Source of the DNA: Paramecium sonneborni
Lineage: Eukaryota; Ciliophora; Oligohymenophorea; Peniculida; Parameciidae
Assembly (NCBI GenBank): GCA_905182985.1
Contig: CAJJDN010000039.1
Location: 372,001 to 436,000, forward strand
Reading direction: 5' to 3'
Length of the DNA: 64,000 bases
Shown: one piece after another, positions 11,901 to 23,296 of the stretch
How positions within the stretch are numbered: the stretch's first letter is position 1
Layout: every line of letters begins with the position of its first letter
Notes under the pieces: model-generated
What the model was told of the DNA's origin: nothing
The model's database searches: none
Seen by the model: only the letters and a program-made list of their open reading frames with translations
Made by a program: the position numbers and the translations under genes

Positions 11901-13026
11901 TCAAGACAATTATCTATAGAAATTTAATAATTTTGTGATTTATAAAGATCTAATTCTTCTATTTTTAGATTTATTATGAAAATTCTTTAAAGTATTTAAA
12001 ATTTGTTATTAAAAATTCTTTTCCTCAGATGATAGTTTATTAGTAATAATAATTTGAGAAATAAAAATTTCTTTTTACAAATAATCATTTGTCATCATAT
12101 TTATTTCATAATTTTCATTTAAAACTGCTTCTTCTGGTGTTTATAATTATTCTACTTTTTCCTTTTTAGAATATACTGAAATGATTGATCAATTAAGATT
12201 ATTGGTTGATGTAGGTTATTTATTCTCTATAAGCTTTGATTTTTATTACTTACATAAATCTGAATCATTTTTCATTTTCCTCTATAAGACTTATGGTTCT
12301 CTATCATAAATTTATTCACTTAAATAACGATATCTCTTATATAAAGGCGATACAGTTTTATTCATTCTTTCTTACAATGCTAATTGTAGCAATCCTTATT
12401 GTGCTATTGCCAATTAAAAGTTTTGTTAGTTAAAAAATTTTGTTGTAATCTTTTTAAGTTATAATTTTGAATCATCTATCCAATCACTTCTTTTTTTTGT
12501 ATTTTTATTGTAGAATAACAAATTATGAGATACTTTATATTTATTTTATTATGACTTCTTCTTAAAATATTCTTGTTGTTGTCATCATTGCAATAGCAGA
12601 TCTTAACCAAATCATCAATTATTTTAGTAATGTATTACTCTTTTAACCATTTAAAAAATTAAATTAAACACCATCCTTCAACCAAAAAAGAGTTTCCACC
12701 ATTTTCAATAAAAAATTAAACAATCATTTCATTCTATTGAGATGTCTCTTACATTAGTATTCATTTCTTTACTCCATATAATGCCCATTTCCTTTGTTTA
12801 ATTTTAGATGAATTACTAACATTACAAGAATGGATGAGTTTCTTGATGATAATAAAATATCAACAAATTTTGTGAATAATAGTTACAACATATTCATGAC
12901 TTTTTAAACTAACAATAATAAGAATTAATAATCAAATGAACTTGTGCTTTAAAATATAATCGAATTATAAAATATGTAATAATATTCTTAAAACAATGAA
13001 TAATTATTATATAAATAACTCATCAT
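11901..13026 (-). CDS. Unknown helical protein; frame interrupted by an internal TGA
   Basis: Built from introns 12792-12825 (34 nt), 12734-12752 (19 nt) and 12533-12555 (23 nt), giving 350 codons to TGA at 11901-11903, but with one in-frame TGA at 12189-12191. Upstream of it the protein is convincing (SKEMNTNNEMIVQFFIENGG, GLLQLALQERMNKTVS, YRYLSEQIYDREPQVLQ). Downstream it continues in the same frame (KKEKVEQLQTPEEAVLNENY). Helical repeats suggest an armadillo/HEAT-like fold, unproven. The start is uncertain: the frame stays open to about 13195. Either translation ends at 12189, or the TGA is an error, an unusual intron, or retained germline DNA. Confidence 0.5.
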
Positions 13027-13221
13027 TTATAATTTTAATTTTTCAATTTCAGACAATCTATTTAATTCTTATTTTCTGTTACTTAATTTATAGATAAAAT
13101 TTATGCTATAATTGTTTCTATATAAAAAATAGAATTAATATTAAAATCTTGATTAAAATTATTATTTTAAAAAGAGAAATGTTTGAAATAAATACATATA
13201 CAAATTACTCTCAATATTAAT

Positions 13222-13963
13222 TCATTCAGCTAAACTTAAAGCAAGTAAATAACTTGGTACATACTCTTTAGATTTAAGTACATCATTAAAAGTATTATTT
13301 GTAGTATTAGCTGTGTTTGCTGTATTTGTTGTATTTAATGTGATACTCTTTTAAACATCTATCTTTTTTTTTATGCTATTATTAAAATTATTATGTGTAG
13401 TTTAAAGATGAGTAATTTATTTTTTTAGTAACTAATTTTCTATTCTTGATTAATTTAAGGCATCTTACAATTATTGCAATAAGGTTTCTTTATTACTTTA
13501 TTGTTTTAATAAAGAATTCTCTTTCTTTAACTTTGATACCATTTCAGTTAATTTTGATGATTCCTTTTCTAATGCAGCAATTCTCATTTAATATTTAATC
13601 TCTCTTTACTTATTTTCTTCTAATTTATTTTTATTTGTAATTTCTTGCATCTGTATTCTTTATAAATTTTCTTTTTTCTCTTAGAATGCATTTGCTAAAT
13701 AATTTTACAGTATATTTGTATTTTCATGCTAAAAAATATTTCTATTTTCATAAAATGAATTATTTGTTTTCCTTTTACTTCGATTCACTTATGATAAAGC
13801 ATAAAATTTTACAATCTCCAATTGATGTATTTTGCTTTACTTTAACTTTATCTCTGCTCAAAATTCTTGCACTTTTAATTACTTCTGCTTGTATAATTTC
13901 TTTGACAGTTTTGATCTCTCTTGATGTATTACGATAATATGGTATCGTTGTATTTAGAGACAT
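13222..13963 (-). CDS. Coiled-coil protein, unknown
   Basis: 238 residues with one 25-nt intron (13788-13812). After a 75-residue polar N-terminus there is a long heptad-like region (about residues 95-190) rich in Lys, Glu, Gln and Leu, for example IAALEKESSKLTEMVSKLKK and NQSRIENQLLKKQITHL. A Thr/Asn-rich spacer follows (TLNTTNTANTANTTNNT) and the C-terminus is YVPSYLLALSLAE. This is the composition of a structural coiled-coil or centrosome/cytoskeletal protein, but no family is recognised. ATG 13963 was chosen because upstream codons read as hydrophobic untranslated sequence. Confidence 0.75.
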
Positions 13964-14040
13964 TAATGGTTTAACTGCTATAAAACTAAATTTATTAATT
14001 AAAGTAAGAATATAACAATAATAATAAAAGAAAATATATA

Positions 14041-15348
14041 TCAATATTCAAGCCTTTCAATAAATATAGTTCTACATATAGGACAAGATCCTTGATCTTG
14101 TATCCAAATTCTTATACATAAGTCATGGAAAACATGATTAATTTTTTTATTGCCTCCATCTACATTACAAGGTAATTTAACACAATCATCATCAATTTGA
14201 TACGTCTATAAGCAAATTGAACACTCTTCATGCACATTTGTATCTTATTCTTTTAAATCTTGAAACTTTTAAGATCTTAAATTTGATAGAAATGCTTGTC
14301 TTTATTATTCTATTCTATGCTATTTATATTCATCATATAAATCAGTACACCAACTACATGATTACCATATAGCTACACCTATTATTATTGGAATTATTGC
14401 ACAAATTATTAATATAATACAAATTACTATTGTAATTATCATGTAACCTATAAGCATTGATAATAATGTCAATACTATTAAAATTGATTCAAATTAATCT
14501 ATTCCATTGGTCTTATTATTCCAATTCAGAAATGCCCATTACACTATTGTGATATTTCCCCAAGCAAATAATATAATTTTTACTAAACAACATACTCGAT
14601 TCATTGCAAACATTTAAGAGTTTTAACTTTCAAGCAAATAGAATAACCATTTTGTTGTTGTTATTTTTTCTGATATACTGATAGCTACTTATTAGGCTTA
14701 TGAATTTTATTCTTCATCTTCTATGATGTCCTCAAATGGACTATTTAATTTTATTGTGTATTTTAAATATTCAATAAGTGGATGAGTTATATCCCCGTGA
14801 TTTATTTGATCAGCTTCATTTATAATGTATCGTAATTAACAATTAATATAGATGACTAAGCAATCTGAAATTAAATTAAATCCAAAATAAACACTAAATA
14901 ATTCTTTAATGTCATCCTTTGTTATTAAGGAAAAATATAAGGCTACTACTTCATTAATTATGAAAATTATATTAATAATAGTAAACACATTTATGATTAT
15001 ATAGCTTCTAAATATCACAGTTTTAAGCACATTATTAAGCTAAGGACATTAATTATTAAAGAGAAGCTAAATTATATCCTAAAAACTAATATTTAAATAT
15101 TGTTCTGTTTCATTTTATGATGTATAAAGTATTTCCACTTAAGGTTATTCCTAAAAATGGATTATACTCTATGGATATGATTGTAATTGTTCAGCTGATT
15201 AAAATTGTATTGATGAATTTTGTTAAATCTATTAAGACTTATTCTAAAACGATAATGATTCTGGATTATTAATTACTTTTTCTTACTATTAAAATTGTGC
15301 TGTGAACTCATTGATTTCTGATTAAATTGATTAATCTAAATTATTCAT
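14041..15348 (-). CDS. Multi-pass membrane protein with C-terminal RING-H2 finger (probable E3 ubiquitin ligase)
   Basis: 435 residues, intronless. The N-terminal 115 residues are polar; then about four to five membrane segments follow between residues 115 and 345, including VFTIINIIFIINEVVALYF and ITIVICIILIICAIIPIIIG. The C-terminus is a RING-H2: CSICLQTY, then CNVDGG, HVFHDLCIRIW and CPICRTIF, with the Cys-His spacing of zinc-binding E3 ligases. This architecture (membrane helices followed by a terminal RING-H2) is common in ciliate ubiquitin ligases acting on endomembranes. Target and compartment cannot be told from sequence. Confidence 0.86.
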
Positions 15349-15668
15349 TAACAAACAAAAAATTTATTATTAGATTTTTCCTTTTAATAATTTATCAACA
15401 ATTTAGATATTTATTTTGGAAATTTTTAAACAGAATATTAGATAATAGTTTTAAGTTAAAAAAATGATGATTAAGAAGTATTAATTATAATAATTACAAA
15501 TTAAATATATTTCTATATTTTTGTAAAAACTTTTAAGATTTCCATCAAATTTATAATATAGTAAAATAAAAGCATTTTTCATATGATAAATTTATATCTT
15601 CAATTTTAATTTTTATTTAAAGATAGAAATTTAATGGATATATACCATTATGCCAAAGAAAGTAAATT

Positions 15669-15710
15669 TATGTGTGAAACTATAAAATGATATGTGTGAA
15701 ACTATAAAAT
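15669..15710. repeat. Two-copy 20-bp direct repeat
   Basis: TATGTGTGAAACTATAAAAT occurs at 15669-15688 and again at 15691-15710, followed by a poly-A run. It lies in the spacer between the convergent-free genes and has no coding frame. Confidence 0.8.
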
Positions 15711-15856
15711 AAAAAAAAAAATAATATTATCTGAAAAGCTTTTGATTTCATAAATTAATTTACTGCCAATATCAGACTCATTTAATTTGATTGTTTTTGA
15801 ATTGAAAAAGTATCTTAAGTCTATATTTTAATATCGATAATGTATATTTAATTTAT

Positions 15857-16549
15857 TCAATAATTAAATGATCTTCCGTGTTTCTAGCATTCAGTTTTTA
15901 GTTTTAAAAATAACAAATCTTATTATTCTATATTAACTAAATAAAATCTTTTAATTTATTTAGTAGTAAAAATAAATCTAAATGTAGGTTTAGCTTCATT
16001 TTTCTTAATTAATATTTAGCTTAAATTATTCAAAGAATTTGCAGAACTCACTAAATATTTATCTTTGCTGATTAATTAAAAAAAGTAAATCCAGCCTCCA
16101 TCCAAAGCCAAATACCTTTCAGTTTCAGAAGACAAATAATCCATTAATGATTTATGTGTTTTTATTGGTTTAATTACTCTAAATGTACTGCCAGGTGGAA
16201 AATTGATGATTTATTTTTTCTAATACCCAGAATCTAAGGGTTTACCAACTTATTTAAAATTATAAAGGATTAATATTTTGTACTCTTTTTGCATTTCACT
16301 CATTGTTTATTGTTCCGAATCCTCTTCTTCATCATTATAAATTTGATTTGCTTCTTCTTCGTTATCAATTTTGAAAACATTAGGATCACTAGATCTTCCT
16401 TTTGTACTTTGTTATGAACTTTATTTAGATTATTTAGTTTCTGTAGGCAATGAGGAAGTTGCTTCATTATAAATAATTTCATCAGATGGAGCATCATTAA
16501 AAAATTATTTGATAGAGTCAAAAAAAGAACTCTTTTTCTTTGGTTACAT
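15857..16549 (-). CDS. Unknown 230-residue protein
   Basis: Single exon, 231 codons. The N-terminus is MQPKKKSSFFDSIKQFFNDA, followed by an acidic stretch with DEEEDSEQQ. The second half is an ordered domain: YKILILYNFKQVGKPLDSGY, a FPPGSTFRVIKPI turn, LALDGGWIYFFQL and FRFIFTTKQIKRFYL. This alternates beta-like strands and may be a small beta domain (a PH- or FHA-like shape is possible), but no signature residue identifies it. ATG 16549 is the only start in the open frame with clean upstream AT-rich spacer. Confidence 0.72.
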
Positions 16550-16617
16550 TATATAAATATTAATATATATTTTTGAATATTATATTGGAGATAATACACT
16601 AATCATATTAATTGAAC

Positions 16618-17435
16618 TCATGATCTCTTAATAAGATTTCTTTATTGCATTAAATAATCATCTTCAGAATCTTCAGATTCACTAGATTGAACATCACTTG
16701 AATCACTACTTGATTTTTTTTAATTAAACTTTTTCTCATCAATCTTTTTAATTTTAATATCATCATCTGCAAACTCTTCAAAAGAAATATTTTATTATTG
16801 TTTGCCTTATAGTTTTTCAACATCCTCATCTTTTAATTCAGTATTATCTAACATTATATTTCCTTATTCATCAAATTAAACTATGTATCTTTTATATTAT
16901 ACTCAATAATACTTAAGAGGTTTGAATGAGTCAATATCACTAATATCTTTAATTTTATCAATATTTTCAAATAACTTTTATTCCATTTCAGCCTTTTCTT
17001 TCTCTCTCTTCTCTTTGTCCATATTTCCAATTCTTACTCTATCTTTCAAAATATTAAATTGATTGATTTATTCCATTTCACCTTATTCAATATCAAATCT
17101 AACCTATTTCTTATTCTATAATTCTTATATTTCCTTAAATTCGTTCACTTCCTCATCTCTAAATATTTGATGCTTATTGTAGTATCTTTAAATATGATAT
17201 CTTGTCCAAATATATTCACAATCTTCTTAGAGTATTTATTTCTCACCAACATTTTTTAATAAATTGTTTAGGCTCAAATCATTACATAAGTTGATACTTC
17301 AGTTATGAGTTCAAAATCAAATTACATATCTGATACTACATGATTCAAGTGCTTAACAATATACTTCTCAGCACTCTTTAGGATTTTTTAAGAGCTCTCT
17401 AATTCATTTACTTCATAAAAATACTCTTTGAACAT
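16618..17435 (-). CDS. Unknown protein with coiled coil and acidic Ser-rich tail
   Basis: 262 residues; one 29-nt intron (17297-17325) restores the frame at VVSDIINLCNDLSLNNLLKN. The N-terminal 100 residues are helical, the middle is strongly charged (DKEKREKEKAEMEQKLFE), and the C-terminal 60 residues alternate Lys with acidic and Ser runs (KKSSSDSSDVQSSESEDSED), typical of nuclear or nucleolar proteins phosphorylated by CK2. No named family is recognised. Confidence 0.76.
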
Positions 17436-17607
17436 TTTTATTAAAATTATTGAAATTATTTTTTAAAAAATTTAAAGTACTCTCTTATTGTTTAAAGATA
17501 AATGATAAATTTTTCAAAAAATTTGTAACTTTCTCTTATTTTGTAATTTTTGAGAAAGCTATATATATTTTTACTTAATTATAAAATTTAATATCCAATA
17601 TTCAATA

Positions 17608-18618
17608 TCAATTAATAGGAGATCGGTCAGTCCATCCACTAAGAGATAAATTACTAGAATCAGGTATTGGCAATCTTTTTGAACTTTGCTTTTATTAAAG
17701 TACTTATAATTATGAGATTATTCCTGAAGATTTTTTTTCAGTTTCAGATAAATTAGGCTATTTGCTTACTAAATTGCTTGTTTAAAGTAAATTAGACACA
17801 TTATTAAAGTTATTGACATTGATAATAGGTTTAGTTTCTTATTGTTAATTCGATGAATTTTAAATATTACTAATCTATGTTATACTATTATTTGCTGCTG
17901 TCTGATAACTTATAATAACATTTTTTTATATGGGCGCAACATTTTTGCTGCTTCTGGAAAATCCTTTTTAAGATTTGATCTAAGGAAGCTTTTATTAGAC
18001 TATTTTTAATTCATTAATATCTTCTGATTTTTAATCCTTTTATTCAGGACTTCTTCTCAATAGTTCTACATTACATAATTCATTATGAGATTAACAATAA
18101 TTTTAATTCTATTATTTTCCCTTTACTCTTTAAGTAATAGTAATTTATTTAACGATATGTTCTTATTAAAGTAGCAATTTTGTATTTTTTGGAACAGATG
18201 TTTTACGAGATAAAATTGTTGCTTCAATCATTTTATGTGGCAATTCTTTATGTTATAATTTCTTAATTAGTTAAGCAACTTTCGAAAGTATGTCAGTATT
18301 ATTAGTTTTTTATGAATTTATAGGAGGATCATTTTTGAGCTCAAATTTAACGATATCTCACTTACATAATTTCGCTGTTTGAACCTTATTAAGAGAATCT
18401 ATCATTTCCAATTTACTCATTATTCTAACTCTTGCTACACTTGATACATTTGATACATATTGAGATCTACTTTTTTAAACGCAAAATTAAGATTATTATC
18501 TTAATGGAGAATGCTAAGCAAATCGTAATTATCTATCTTAAAATATTGTTTCAGAATAATTATTAGCCTAAAATTTTATTAGAAATAGACTTACGAACGT
18601 GATCTCATCAGCATTCAT
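17608..18618 (-). CDS. Polar Ser/Gln-rich protein with an in-frame TGA
   Basis: The frame from ATG 18618 (NADEITF, then a 27-nt intron about 18565-18591 and ANNYSETIFQDRQLRFAQ) continues to MSKLEMIDSLNKVQTAKLCK, hits TGA at 18358-18360, then resumes in the same frame (DIVKFELKNDPPINS onward) to TGA at 17608-17610. Content is Ser/Asn/Gln/Lys-rich and disordered, without motifs. The TGA lies inside GTAAGTGAGAT, which looks like a 5' splice site, but the obvious 26-nt intron ending TTTGAG breaks the frame. So this is either a two-part locus, a sequence error, or a splice I cannot resolve. Confidence 0.5.
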
Positions 18619-19095
18619 TACAAATATATTTTATAAAATTATGTTTATTTATAAATAAATTTAAAGACTCTGTAAGAAAGAGTTTCCAATATATAATCAA
18701 TTTAAAAAGACAAAAAAAATTAATAAATTGAATAATTAAATTCTATCTTCTCATTCTAAAAAATTATGCTTTGAATAAAAAATATTTAACCTTTTTTTTG
18801 TTTGTATTGCTTCTCTCCTAATATTTCTTGCTAAGAAAAAAAAGCTACTTCGTCTATTGATAGCTTATAAAAGATTTATAAATAAATCATCTTCAAGTTT
18901 TTTTTGGTTCAATTAAAAAATTATCAAGACCTAAAGTCTAACAAATTTGATAAAACAAAATATCTTCCATAATATCAAGTTTTAATCATGGTTCCAAATA
19001 AAAACCTTATATTAGTTTTTTTGAAGAAAAAAAATGAAAATCAATATCATAGTCTATTTATTTTTAATCTAAAAAATCTCGATTATTCATATGTA

Positions 19096-19323
19096 AATAG
19101 AAATAATTTTCATATTTTTCAATATTATTTTAAAATATCCTCTATTAAACTCCTTATTATTGTGTATATTAACAAATTTGTCAATATTTAAAAAGTTTAC
19201 CACTTAATAATTCTCAAAAATTTAAAAGCACTTTCATCTTGGATTTATTTTTGATTTATAAATTAAAATATCAGTTGAACTTTAATTCAATTTCATAAAC
19301 TCTAAAGCACAAATCAATACTTG
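19096..19323. repeat. Copy B of the diverged dispersed sequence
   Basis: Matches 10643-10870, same orientation, with the shared core at 19225-19254 differing by about one base in thirty. The similarity fades on both sides. On the minus strand this copy has a short frame reading DESAFKFLRIIKW that is interrupted in copy A, so a dead gene fragment is one explanation. Confidence 0.6.
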
Positions 19324-20308
19324 TAATATCCTTCATAATATTCCAGAAAATAATGCTTAAATTAATTTCTGCTATTTGTCATTATTCTCTGCTTTTGTCT
19401 TTTGTTTATGATATTTAAATAATCACTTTATTTGAATTAAATTATATAAAAATTATCTCTAAATCCATGATATATTTACTGTAATTCTTTTCATTATCTA
19501 ATTAATTAAAATTATTTTCAAAATAAGTTTCTTTTATAGTAAAGTCTTCTAGTGTAATCCTTTAAATTACTTAAGTTAACAAAATTTTCTTATAAATAAT
19601 TCTAAGTAAATAAAATAAAAAATAATTTAAAATTTAATTGACATTTTCTTAGATATGCTTCTAATTTTAGATGCTCACCAAAAAGTCTAATCAATTATCT
19701 TCTAATTATTTGGAGAAGTTGCTTAATATATTATATTAGAATTATAACAATTTAACACAATCTTTATTGCTTTATTTATTTGAAACAAAAATCATAAGAA
19801 TAATAATTCGCTATTATTTTCTAAAAATTACTTATTGGGACAATTTAACATTTCAAGTTATCTAAATGCAACCTTTTTAATAAAATAAATAATAAAAATT
19901 ATTCAAAATAGATTATCATTGAAATTTCACAATAATTAGTAACAATTTTGTATTTCAAAATTCAAAGAAACATATTACAATAACTTTTTATTTTAAAATA
20001 GATGATATTATAAAGTTTAGTTCCAAGAAAGTTTTGTTTAATACCTATATAAATATAACAAGTGAGCCATTGTAATTAACTTATTAAAAGAATTGTTGTT
20101 ATAAAGAACCTAAATTTGAACTGAAGATTTAGTGTTTGTATTTTTTCTTAATATACAAATTATAATTAGAAATAAAAAAAATATCTACTAGAATTAAAAT
20201 AAATCAAAAAATTAAAATTAATATATTAATAGTAACATGACAATAATCAGCATTAATGTAATTTTATATTAATTAATAATATATACTAAATATATTTCTG
20301 TAAAAATA

Positions 20309-20321
20309 GAATTTTCGAGAA
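20309..20321. promoter_or_regulatory. Heat-shock element 1 (GAAnnTTCnnGAA)
   Basis: GAATTTTCGAGAA is a perfect three-unit nGAAn array, the binding site for trimeric heat-shock factor, 109 bp before the HSP70 start codon. Confidence 0.8.
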
Positions 20322-20352
20322 ATTTAAATTTAAATAAATTTAGAATAAAAAT

Positions 20353-20365
20353 TTCCAGAAGCTTC
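20353..20365. promoter_or_regulatory. Heat-shock element 2 (TTCnnGAAnnTTC)
   Basis: TTCCAGAAGCTTC is a second perfect three-unit array in the opposite phase, 65 bp before the HSP70 ATG and 44 bp centre-to-centre from the first. Confidence 0.8.
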
Positions 20366-20429
20366 CATTAATAACTTGATAAACTTGTTAAGTGTGGTAA
20401 TTCTTTATAAATAATAATAGAAAATAAAT

Positions 20430-22409
20430 ATGGCTTAAGTTCCTGCTATTGGTATTGATTTAGGTACAACCTACTCTTGCGTCGGTATTTGGGTAAATGA
20501 TAAAGTTGAAATTATCCCAAATGATTAAGGTAATAGAACAACTCCATCATATGTTGCCTTTACTGACACAGAAAGACTTATTGGTGATGCTGCTAAAAAT
20601 TAAGTTGCTAGAAATCCATAAAACACAGTTTTTGATGCTAAAAGATTAATTGGAAGAAAATTCGCTGAATAAACAGTTTAAAAAGATATTAAATTATGGC
20701 CATTCAAAGTTGAAGCTGGTGCTGATGATAAACCAATGATTGTTGTAAAATACAAGGGAGAAAATAAAAAATTCCATCCTGAAGAAATTTCATCAATGGT
20801 CTTAACAAAAATGAAGGAAACAGCTGAAGCTTATTTAAGTAAATAAGTATCAAAAGCTGTAATTACAGTTCCAGCTTATTTCAATGATTCTTAAAGATAA
20901 GCTACTAAGGATGCTGGTGCAATTTCTGGTATGAATGTTTTGAGAATTATTAATGAACCAACTGCTGCTGCTATTGCTTATGGTTTAGATAAAAAAGCTA
21001 AACATGAAGAAAACGTTCTTATTTTTGATTTGGGAGGTGGTACTTTTGATGTTTCTTTATTGGCTATTGAAGATGGTGTTTTTGAAGTTAAAGCTACTGC
21101 TGGTGATACTCACTTGGGAGGAGAAGATTTTGATAATAAACTTGTCGAGTTTTGTTGTGCTGAATTCTTAAAAAAGAAAGGAATTGATATTAGAGGAAAT
21201 CCAAGATCATTAAGAAGACTTAGAACTTAATGTGAAAGAGCAAAGAGAGTTCTTTCATCAGCTAATCAAACTACAATTGAAGTTGATGCTTTAGATGCAA
21301 ATGAAGATTTCAATTGCACAATTACAAGAGCAAAATTTGAAGAATTATGTATGAGTATGTTCAAGGAATGTATTCCACCAGTTGAAAAAGTTCTTAAAGA
21401 TTCTGGTATTTCCAAAAATCAAATTCATGAAGTTGTTTTGGTTGGAGGATCAACAAGAATTCCGAAAGTATAAGAATTATTAAGAGATTATTTCAATGGA
21501 AAAGAATTGAATAAATCAATCAATCCAGATGAAGCTGTTGCTTATGGTGCTGCTGTTTAAGCTGCTATTTTAACTGGATAAGGTAATGAATAAGTTAAAG
21601 ATGTCTTATTATTGGATGTAACACCATTATCTTTGGGTATTGAAACTGCTGGTGGTGTTATGACTGTTTTAATTCCAAGAAATACAACTATCCCAACTAA
21701 GAAATCATAAACTTTCACAACCTATGCTGATAATTAACCAGGTGTCTTAATTTAAGTTTATGAAGGTGAAAGATAAATGACAAAAGATTGCCATAAATTA
21801 GGTTAATTCAATTTAGATGGAATTGCTCCAGCTCCAAGAGGAGTTCCATAAATTGAAGTCTCTTTCGATCTTGATGAAAATGGTATCATGAACATTCATG
21901 CTGAAGATAAGGCTACTAAAAAATCAAATAAAATTACAATTACAAATGATAAAGGTAGATTATCAAAGGATGACATTGAAAAATTAGTTAAGGAAGCTGA
22001 AAAATTCAAAGCTGAAGATGATATTATTAAATCAAAAATTGAAGCCAAAAACAGTCTTGAATAAACAACTTATTAAATTAGAAATACAATAAAAGATGAA
22101 AAATTCAAAGATAAATTCTCAGCTGATGAAAAGTCAAAACTCGAATCATTGATTGAAGAAACAACTAAATGGATTGATGCTAATCCCAATGCTGAATCAA
22201 ATGATTATAAAAATAAATTAAAGGCTCTAGAAGAAGTCTTCCATCCAATTATGTAAAGAGTCTATCAAGCTACTGGTGGTGCTCCCCCAGGAGCTGAAGG
22301 TGGATTTCCAGGAGGAGCTGGATTCCCAGGTGGTGCTGGATTCCCAGGAGGTGCTGGTTTTCCAGGAGGAGCTGGTGGTTAAGGACCAACAGTTGATTAA
22401 GTTGATTGA
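20430..22409 (+). CDS. HSP70: Cytosolic-type HSP70 chaperone
   Basis: 659 residues, no intron. ATP-dependent protein-folding chaperone. Diagnostic motifs: [15 protein letters not shown] (phosphate 1), [14 protein letters not shown] (phosphate 2), [14 protein letters not shown] (signature 3), [16 protein letters not shown] linker region, [16 protein letters not shown] substrate domain, and a C-terminal GGFPGGAG repeat. There is no signal or transit peptide and no KDEL, so it is cytosolic/nuclear. The last four residues are DQVD instead of the usual EEVD. Lack of introns and two upstream heat-shock elements fit a stress-induced gene. Full length for the family. Confidence 0.98.
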
Positions 22410-22601
22410 TTTTTATCTTAGTGTATATGTTAAAATTATAAGTTCTATTTTAAATAGTTTTCTATTTCTCACTTAATTACTTTTTCTTTGGTTAAATAAA
22501 CAACATAGAAATATATACAAATATATTAATAAAAATACAAATAATTACTATATTTTTTAAATAATAAATATATTTAAAATATTAAATAAACAATACGGAA
22601 A

Positions 22602-23201
22602 ATGGATAAAGAAAACGCAAAACCAGTTTAAGACCTTTCAACATAAAATGTCCCATTGCTATAAGCTTAGTAATAACCAGTTAATCAATATTATGCACCT
22701 TATTCTCCCCAAGTTTAATAACCATAATAATAAATTAATCAATAACCATACATTTCAAATCCTTATTAAGGAATCAATCTTTAAGGAGACTAGTATCAAG
22801 GAAATCGACCAATTTAATAATAATAAATTCCTCAACAGTAGTAATTAATGTAGCCCTACTAACCTAATTCTTATTAATAATAAGTAACTGGAGTTGTCCT
22901 TTAAGCACCCTTCATTCCTTATGTATATCTATCATTAATTTAGACTCCATAAGTACTATAAAATGCCTCTGGATTTAGAGTTCCAGCATTAGTATAATGT
23001 CCCTTTTGTAATTAACATTCAGTTACAACTATAAGCTACAAACCTGGAAATGACACCTATTGGATGGCTGTTTTATTATGTATATGTTTTGGCTTCTTGT
23101 GCTTGATTCCTTTATTATCTGGGGATTGCAAAGATGTTTATCATCAATGTAGTTATTGTGGAAAAGTTGTTGGACACACCCCTTACAAAGCTTGCTCCTG
23201 A
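22602..23201 (+). CDS. LITAF-domain membrane-associated protein 1
   Basis: 199 residues, intronless. A Gln/Asn/Pro/Tyr-rich N-terminus (about 115 residues) is followed by a LITAF (SIMPLE-like) domain: CPFCNQHSVT, a hydrophobic stretch WMAVLLCICFGFLCLIP, and HQCSYCGKVVGHTPYKAC. In this family the two CxxC knuckles form one zinc site and the hydrophobic segment dips into the membrane, typically at late endosomes or lysosomes. First of five tandem copies on the same strand. Confidence 0.9.
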
Positions 23202-23296
23202 TTTGATATATTCTATAAATTTCATTAATTTTAATTTATAATGGTTTCATTAAAATTTCCAGAATACTTTTATTATTAAATTTAATAATTATTCAA

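Larger units (their letters stand above)
18619..20429. other. 1.8-kb gene-free interval upstream of HSP70
   Basis: No protein-like frame is seen. It holds the second copy of the dispersed sequence (19096-19323) and, at its right end, two heat-shock elements. Chance open frames (for example around 18988-19191) have no coding character. Confidence 0.6.

Noticed and set aside
18988..19191. Plus-strand 67-codon open frame
   Set aside because: Lies in the diverged repeat copy, is not preserved in the other copy and has no coding character.
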